From the NCBI GenBank assembly GCA_964612995.1, contig CAZTGE010000132.1:1-11883 (forward strand): 11,883 bases of DNA. Reading direction: 5' to 3'. Numbering within the stretch: the first letter of the stretch is position 1; each line of letters begins with the position of its first letter. Shown one piece after another: positions 1 through 9,800 of the stretch. Under the pieces are notes generated by a model that worked only from the letters and a program-made list of their open reading frames with translations, ran no database searches and was not told the DNA's origin. A program made the translations under genes and the position numbers. This DNA is from SLQH01 sp964612995 (GTDB lineage: Bacteria; Planctomycetota; UBA11346).

Positions 1-3
1 GAA

Positions 4-47
4 CAAGGCGGTGAACTGGACGCCGCTTCGCGGCGCCAGTTACCTTG
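4..47. repeat. long GC-rich inverted repeat downstream of carB
   Basis: AACTGG (14-19) and CGCCGC (21-26) pair with GCGGCG (30-35) and CCAGTT (36-41). This gives a 12-bp stem with one bulged A at position 20 and a TTC triloop. An outer CAAGG (4-8) can pair with CCTTG (43-47), which lengthens the structure across a small asymmetric interior loop. On the minus strand, the direction of carB transcription, the apex reads GCGAAGC. No run of T follows on either strand, so it is not a textbook intrinsic terminator. It may protect the 3' end of the carB transcript, help Rho-dependent termination, or be a dispersed palindrome. Confidence 0.6.
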
Positions 48-68
48 AACGTTGGCCTGAGTTTTGCT

Positions 69-81
69 GTTGCTTCGCAAC
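69..81. repeat. small hairpin with GCGAAGC apex
   Basis: GTTGC (69-73), a TTC loop and GCAAC (77-81) form a perfect 5-bp hairpin. Its apex is identical to that of the larger inverted repeat just to its left. It lies about 80 bases beyond the carB stop codon in the direction of carB transcription. The rest of 1-161 shows no credible gene: the reading frame running through it on the plus strand continues into the antisense of carB and has an implausible Trp/Cys/Arg-rich product. Confidence 0.5.
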
Positions 82-161
82 GCGGCTCGTGGTCCGCCGT
101 TTGTTGACTGTCTGGCAGCGGGGCTTGTGCTTGTGCTGCTTGGGGTGGGTCGGGCGTTGGC

Positions 162-3422
<3,261 letters not shown>

Positions 3423-3536
3423 CCGCGGGTCTCCAGGAGCTGGGTGCGGGGCAAATTGGCGGAACCGTAGGTCTCGACGGGGAATGGCAACCTGCAAAGC
3501 GGCCGGGCGACCGCCGCGCGCGCTGTCTGCCGCCGG
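3423..3536 (-). other. radC-carB intergenic region
   Basis: This 114-base gap separates the radC stop from the carB start on the same strand. Near carB it holds the carB ribosome binding site (GGAG, on the minus strand at about 3431-3434). Near radC, the minus strand can form a short GCGGC...GCCGC stem followed by TTT, too weak to call a terminator. I see no convincing -35/-10 pair, so carB may be read through from radC or have an unrecognised promoter. Confidence 0.5.
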
Positions 3537-4466
3537 TCATCCAGCGGACCATAGCTCGCCTTGACAACGGCGCAGGCTGACCAGCTCGCCGCCCTCGCCC
3601 AGGACCACATGGTCGACCAGCGGGATGCCGATCAACCGTCCGGCGGCGAGCAGGCTGCGGGTCACCGCCACGTCGGCGCGCGAGATCCCCGGATCGCCGG
3701 TGGGATGGTTGTGCACTGCGATCGTGCTGCTGGCATTGGCGCGCAGCGCGATGCGGTAGAAGGTCCGGGCCGCGGCGTCGGTGCCGTCGACGTCACCCTT
3801 GCTGACCATGCGCGGTTCGCCGACCAGCCGGCTGCGCGTGTCCAGCGGCAGGCACCAGAACTGCTCGTGGTCCAGCGGTACCAGGTCGTGACGCATGAGT
3901 TCGGCCACCTGTTCGGGCGTACGCAAGACCGGGCGCACCGCGCGCCGGGCCGCGGCGATGCGTCGGCCGAGCTCGAAGGCGGCCGCGATCTCGGTCGCTT
4001 TGGCCGGGCCCAGCCCATGCTGACGTGCCAGTTCGGCCACATCGCGATCGGCCAGACCGAGCAGCCCGTCGTGGTCGTGCAACAGGCGCTCGGCCATCGC
4101 GAGCACGCCCTCGCTGCCGCCGGTGCGCAGCAGCACCGCCAGCAGCTCGGCGTCGGCGAGGCGCTCGATGCCGTACCAGCGCGCGCGCTCCCGCGGGCGG
4201 AGGTGGTCGGGTAGCGAACGCAGGCGTGGAGACGGCGCCTCGGGCTCGCTCAGCAGCGTGCGATAGCCCGTACGTGCGTCGGGGTCCCAGCCCGTTGGCG
4301 TGATCTCGCCGGCCTGTTCGAGCAGGCGGTGCAGCTCATCGGCGCGGTAGCGGGGCAGCCCCGCCGCGAGCAGCTGTGCGACGCAGGGGTCGTCGCATTC
4401 CACGGCCCGGGTCAGATCGCGGCGCAGGCCGCTGTCGATGCTCAGGCGGGCGGCCAGGCGCAGCAT
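3537..4466 (-). CDS. radC: RadC-family JAMM-domain protein with N-terminal extension
   Basis: The product has 309 residues. The C-terminal half is a RadC/JAMM (MPN+) domain: Glu201, then His252-x-His254 in HNHPTG, then Asp265 ten residues after the second His. This is the full zinc-binding pattern of JAMM proteins. It is followed by LAAGRLIGIPLVDHVVLGE (about 273-291), typical of RadC. Residues about 90-175 match the usual RadC N-terminal region (RPRERARWYGIERLADAELL, then a helix-hairpin-helix-like stretch ELARQHGLGPAKATEI). RadC proteins are usually about 225 residues, so the first ~88 residues are an extra segment I do not recognise. No other ATG lies between the start and residue ~124. 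The ATG overlaps the upstream stop as TGATG, with GGAG just before it; a GTG directly before the ATG is an alternative start. The family's biochemical role is not settled despite its historical link to DNA repair, so the name is by family. Confidence 0.93.
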   Translation of the reverse strand: MLRLAARLSIDSGLRRDLTRAVECDDPCVAQLLAAGLPRYRADELHRLLEQAGEITPTGWDPDARTGYRTLLSEPEAPSPRLRSLPDHLRPRERARWYGIERLADAELLAVLLRTGGSEGVLAMAERLLHDHDGLLGLADRDVAELARQHGLGPAKATEIAAAFELGRRIAAARRAVRPVLRTPEQVAELMRHDLVPLDHEQFWCLPLDTRSRLVGEPRMVSKGDVDGTDAAARTFYRIALRANASSTIAVHNHPTGDPGISRADVAVTRSLLAAGRLIGIPLVDHVVLGEGGELVSLRRCQGELWSAG

Positions 4467-5074
4467 CACAGCTCCGGTTCGAAGTACTTGAGCAGGGCGA
4501 GACAGATCAGCAGCGCGATCAGCAGGACGAACAGCAACAGGATCCGGGTGCGGCGCCCGTCGGCGACGGTCAGGGGCGCGAGATGGCGCTCGAGTTCGGC
4601 GTGGAGTCCGGCGGCGCGTTGCCGCGACGCGGCGCAGGTCTCGGCTGCGGCTGCGACGTCGGCACCTCGCATCTGTGACTCGGCGTGCTCGGCTTCTGCC
4701 GCGGCCTGTTCGGCCAGCCCGGTTGCGGTGCGGCGCAAGGCGGCCGGATCGTCGGATCCGGCCTGGCGCAGCACCGCGTCGTCGAGCTGTTCGAGGGCGT
4801 GGGCCTCGGCGCTGAGCGAACTGGCGAAATGGAGCGCCTGCCTGGCGGCGGTGCAGGCCGCCGCGCGTTGCTCGCTCAGCGCGGCGCGTTCGCGCGCCGC
4901 GCGACTGCTGCCGGGGTCCTGTGGCGGTGGCGGCGTCGGCTCGAAGCGGGGCCCCTCCGGCAGGTCCCGCGGCAGGCGCAGCCGGCGGACGATGTACCCG
5001 CCGGCGATCACCAGCATACCGAAGGTGAACAGGGCGCAGATGATGGCGATGAGCACCGCCAGCGGATCGGACAT
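4466..5074 (-). CDS. hypothetical membrane protein, two TM helices flanking an Ala-rich helical domain
   Basis: I do not recognise the family. The product has 202 residues. A hydrophobic segment spans about 4-29 and is followed by RRLRLPR, then a proline-rich stretch (about 43-54, PTPPPPQDP). Next comes a long Ala/Glu/Arg-rich, probably helical region (about 57-170). A second hydrophobic segment lies at about 178-197, and the protein ends in FEPEL. By the positive-inside rule (RRLR after the first helix, GRRTR before the second) the central domain should face the cytoplasm and both ends the periplasm. The ATG at 5074 is the only suitable start: no GTG or TTG precedes it in frame nearby and the next Met lies inside the first membrane helix. 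No Shine-Dalgarno sequence precedes it. Its TGA overlaps the radC ATG, implying translational coupling. The longer frame running upstream is antisense to icd and is not used. Confidence 0.8.
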   Translation of the reverse strand: MSDPLAVLIAIICALFTFGMLVIAGGYIVRRLRLPRDLPEGPRFEPTPPPPQDPGSSRAARERAALSEQRAAACTAARQALHFASSLSAEAHALEQLDDAVLRQAGSDDPAALRRTATGLAEQAAAEAEHAESQMRGADVAAAAETCAASRQRAAGLHAELERHLAPLTVADGRRTRILLLFVLLIALLICLALLKYFEPEL

Positions 5075-5080
5075 GATCGG

Positions 5081-5108
5081 ACTATAGACGCGCTTGGCGC
5101 GCTGCCAA
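5081..5108 (-). promoter_or_regulatory. sigma70-type promoter for the membrane protein-radC pair
   Basis: On the minus strand there is a -35 hexamer TTGGCA (5108-5103), a 16-base spacer, and a -10 hexamer TATAGT (5086-5081). Each differs from consensus at one position. The expected transcription start, about seven bases past the -10, coincides with the A of the ATG at 5074. The mRNA would therefore have little or no 5' leader. Assigned by eye, without a scoring model. Confidence 0.6.
5094..5108. promoter_or_regulatory. TTGGC-N5-GCCAA palindrome over the -35 element
   Basis: TTGGC (5094-5098) and GCCAA (5104-5108) form a perfect inverted repeat around GCGCT. It covers the -35 hexamer and part of the spacer of the minus-strand promoter, a typical position for a repressor operator. 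It sits between divergent genes, so a bound protein could also influence icd. No regulator is identified. Confidence 0.35.
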
Positions 5109-5129
5109 ACACCCTGGCGTGGGTGGGGG

Positions 5130-5155
5130 CTTGCCTTCCGCCGGCCAGCGGCAAG
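5130..5155. repeat. inverted repeat in the icd upstream region
   Basis: CTTGCC (5130-5135) is the inverse of GGCAAG (5150-5155). An alternative nested pairing joins CCGC (5138-5141) with GCGG (5148-5151). It lies about 50 bases before the icd start and could fold in the icd leader or bind a regulator. No clear -35/-10 pair for icd was found in the 132-base divergent gap. Confidence 0.35.
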
Positions 5156-5192
5156 GTGCCAGCTCACTGCCGGCACCCGGTCCGGCAGGGCC

Positions 5193-5197
5193 AGGAG
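5193..5197 (+). promoter_or_regulatory. ribosome binding site of icd
   Basis: AGGAG lies nine bases before the ATG at 5207. It decides the start: the open frame extends upstream to 4685, but that part is antisense to the membrane-protein gene and encodes nothing like ICDH. Confidence 0.8.
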
Positions 5198-5206
5198 AGA
5201 CCGACC

Positions 5207-6475
<1,269 letters not shown>

Positions 6476-6501
6476 CGCCTCTGCTGGGCCGGGTCCGGTA
6501 G

Positions 6502-6527
6502 GGCACGGCAGGTGATGCTGACGTGCC
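6502..6527. repeat. inverted repeat 26 bases after icd
   Basis: GGCACG (6502-6507) and CGTGCC (6522-6527) form a perfect 6-bp stem around a 14-base loop, just beyond the icd stop codon. It could serve as an icd 3'-end stem. No T-run follows, so it is not a standard intrinsic terminator. Confidence 0.4.
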
Positions 6528-6790
6528 GGCCTCGGGCGGGAACGCGGAGCTATCGGCGGGCTTGGCGACAGGGCCCACCACCAGTCTTGGCCGGACCGGA
6601 TGGTGCAGCACGTCGATGCGCGGCAGGTCGATGGCAGACCCGTGCTCCGGCCTGCGCATCGGTCACGGGCGAGCCTTGTGTGTTACTGGCCCGCGGGCAA
6701 GATCAACGCCCGGCCGTGTGCATGTCGGCTGGTGACCACAATGAGCCCCGCGACGGCCGCTGTTGGCGGTGGCGTCCAGGACCCGTGACC

Positions 6791-6795
6791 GGAGG
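6791..6795 (+). promoter_or_regulatory. ribosome binding site of the coiled-coil gene
   Basis: GGAGG lies six bases before the ATG at 6802. It selects this ATG (or the GTG directly before it at 6799) over the upstream in-frame TTG at 6763, which lacks such a site and would add 13 Arg-rich residues. Confidence 0.75.
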
Positions 6796-6801
6796 CCCGT
6801 G

Positions 6802-9800
6802 ATGAGCGAGCAGAACCAGGAACTCCCCGACATCGATGCCGGCCTCGATCAGATGGCCAAGGAGACGACCGCGGCTGAACTGCTCAAGCAGAAGGGCCAG
6901 CGGGCCAAGCTCAAGGTGATGAAGGAGCGTGATCTCAAGGGCTTCATCAACCGGGCGCTCACCGAGATCATGTCCGGCCGCAGCGATCAGCTCGACGAGG
7001 AGGAGCGGCAACGGATCATCGCCGAATCGGAGGCCAAGGTCGCCGATCTGCTGGAGAAGGTGCGGCGGGCCGAGGCCGAGCGGCAGGCCTCCGAGCAGCA
7101 GCGTCTGGCCGAGGAGCAACAGGCTGCCGCGCTGCGTGAGCGGATCGAAGCGCTGACCAATCAGGTCACCGAAGAGGAATCCGCCTCGGCCGCGAGCGAG
7201 GAACTCAAGCAGGCGGTGGCCGAACAGCAGGCCCAGGTGGTGGCGCTGACCACCGAGCGCGATCGCCTGCAGGAGGAGGTCACCACCGCCCAGGCCGACG
7301 TGATGGTGATCGAAGAGGACCTGAACAACACGCGCAACATCCTCCAGACCACGATCGAGGAGCGCGACAAGGCCAATGCGATCAACCGCGATCTGATGAT
7401 CCATGCCACCGAGCTGGTCCAGAACGTACTCGATCTCGACAACACCTATTACAACCAGAAGCATCAGACCGAGAATCCGACCGACGAGGAGGCCGACGCC
7501 CACGCCGCGTTCTTCCACGACTTCGCCATCGGTACCCAGGTGGTCAAGACGCTCGCGAGCGACCTCGAGACCCTGGCCTCGCTGCGCCAGGCTCCCGAGG
7601 AGCCCGAGGCCGAAGCCGAGTCGCCGATGCTCTCGCAGCAGCTGCAGCAGCTCGTGGACCAGATCCAGTCCGGATCGCTCTCGGCAGTCGACACCGCGGA
7701 GCCGCTGGCGGCGCTGTGCGAGGCGCTCGGCGGCGCGCGCGAGCGCACCGATGCGGTGCAGCGCGAGCTCGCCGGCGAAGAGGGCAATACCGTGCCGCTG
7801 ACCGCGGTACCCGAGTCCGAGGGTGATCCCGGCGCGGTGCTCGCCGGATCGGCCCAGGTCATCCGCCAGATGGATGCGGCCCTGGCCGCGGTCCAGGCGC
7901 GCCTGGCCGAGGTGACCCAGGGCGGCAAGGAACAGGAGCGGCTCGAGGATACCATCCGCAGGCACATGCTGCGTTCGACCGATCTGATCCAGGGCGTGCT
8001 CGGGCTCGACAACGAGCACTACGCCGGGCGCCATCAGGAGCAGGATCCCGCCGACGAGGATGCCGGTGCCCAGGAGGCCTTCTTCCACGACTTCGAGGTC
8101 GGCGCCCAGGTGATCGAAACCTTGCGTCAGGATCTCGACCGTCTGACCGAGATGCAGCGCGAAAAGGAGGAGCGCGCCGGTGCGCCGTTGATCGAGGATG
8201 AGCATCAGCGAACCCTGTTCGAGCAGCTGACCGCGGGCTCGCTGAGCGCGGTCGACGTTGCCGAACCGGTGGCCAATCTCGCCGAAGCGATGACTGGCGC
8301 GCGCGAAGAGGTCGTCGCGCTGCAGCAGGCGGTCGAGGGCACCGGCGTCGCCGGTGGCGACGAGCACGTCCCGGTATCGGCGGTGCCCGATGCCGATGGC
8401 GACCCGCAGGAGGTCATCGCCGGGACCATCAAGGTGGTGCGCGAACTCGCCGCCGCTCTGGCCCGCGAGCGTTCGCGCGTCGCTGCGCTCCAGGGTGGGG
8501 CCGGCGAGAGCGAGAAGCTCGAGCAGACCATGCGCGAGCAGATGCTGCGCTCGACCGACCTGGTCCAGGGCATCCTCGGGCTCGACGATCGTTTCTACGA
8601 AGGCTCCCATCAGCAGCAGAACCCGGCCGACGAGGACGCGAACGTCCAGGAAGGCTTCTTCCACGATTTCGCCGTATGCACCGAGGTGGTCGGCGATATC
8701 GCCACCGATCTCGAGCGCCTGCGCGATCTGAGCGCCGAGCTTTCAGACAAGGAAGCGGGGGCGGCCGATCGGGCTGAAGCAGCAAAAACCGCCGGAGCAC
8801 AGGCCGCCGAGCCCCAGGACACCGGGCTCGATGCCGCGGTGGCGGCACTGCGGAGTCTGCGTGGCGAGCGGGATCGCCTGCGTACCGAGCACGAGCAGTT
8901 GAGTGCCCAGCACGACCAGCTGGTCGCCGAGAAGGACGGTCTGGCGATCGAACGCGATCAGCTGGCCGAGGAGCGCGGTGGCCTGATCGGCGAGCGCGAC
9001 GAGCTGGCGGCAGAGAAGGATGGTCTGGTGATCGAGCGCGACCAGGTCCTGGCCGAGCGTGACCGCCTCTCCGGCGAGCTCGAGCAGCTGCGCAAGGAGG
9101 TCGGCGAACTCGCCGGTGAATGCGACCGCCTCAAAGCCGATGTCGGTTCCGACGACGAGGAGCTGCGCGATCTGGCCGAGACCCTGGTGGTGCTCACGCG
9201 CGATGACGACGAGCTGGCCGCGGCACCCGAACACCAGGTCCTGGCCGAGTCGCTCGGTCAGGACGGCGGCGCCCCGACCGCCGCGGACGCGGGAGAGGCC
9301 GAGAAGGACCAGGCCGGCGAGGCCTCGGGTCCCGGCGACCTGCTGCGTGGCGCCCGGTCGGTCATCGACAGCCTCGGCACGCGCAACCAGGCCTTGCGCG
9401 CGCAGGTGCGCCAGCTGCGTGAGCAGTTGGCCCAGACCTCTGGCAACGAGGCCGAACAGGCCCGCGAGCTCGCCGGTGCCTTGCTGGCGGTGAGCAAGCG
9501 CGACGCGGAGCTGGGCGAGACCCCGGCCTGTCGCGAACTGGCCGGGGATCTGGAACCCGGGTCCGGGATGTCCACCGACGCCGAAGGCACCGGGGGCGAG
9601 GACATGGCGCGGATACTCGAGCACGCCAGGGCGGTGATCGAGGCGCTGGGATCGCGCAATCAGACCCTGCGTGATCGCCTCGCCGTGGTCGACGGCGCCG
9701 TCGCCGAAGCCGGGGCCCAGGCCCGGCAACACGAGCAGGCGCTCAGCGAGTTGCACGAGGAGCTCACCGCCGCGCGCGAGCGGATGGCCGAAATGCGGGT

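Larger units (their letters stand above)
6476..6801. other. intergenic region between icd and the coiled-coil gene; no credible gene
   Basis: This 326-base gap contains short open frames on both strands, but none has the strong G/C third-position bias of the neighbouring genes. The longest plus-strand one (6512-6802) encodes an Arg/Cys/Trp-rich product that resembles no natural protein I know. The gap holds an inverted repeat at 6502-6527, a GCCCGCGGGC palindrome at about 6689-6698, and a short CGGGC...GCCCG hairpin at 6694-6712. No clear promoter or T-tailed terminator was found. Confidence 0.6.

Noticed and set aside
3440..3500. Candidate carB promoter TTGCCA-N15-TACGGT on the minus strand
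   Set aside because: The -10 matches poorly and the spacing is short, so this is not distinguishable from chance in GC-rich DNA.
6512..6802. Plus-strand 96-codon frame whose TGA overlaps the ATG of the coiled-coil gene
   Set aside because: The TGATG overlap is tempting, but the third-codon positions lack the strong G/C bias of the real genes. The product is Arg/Cys/Trp-rich and the ribosome binding site is poor. The downstream gene has its own GGAGG.
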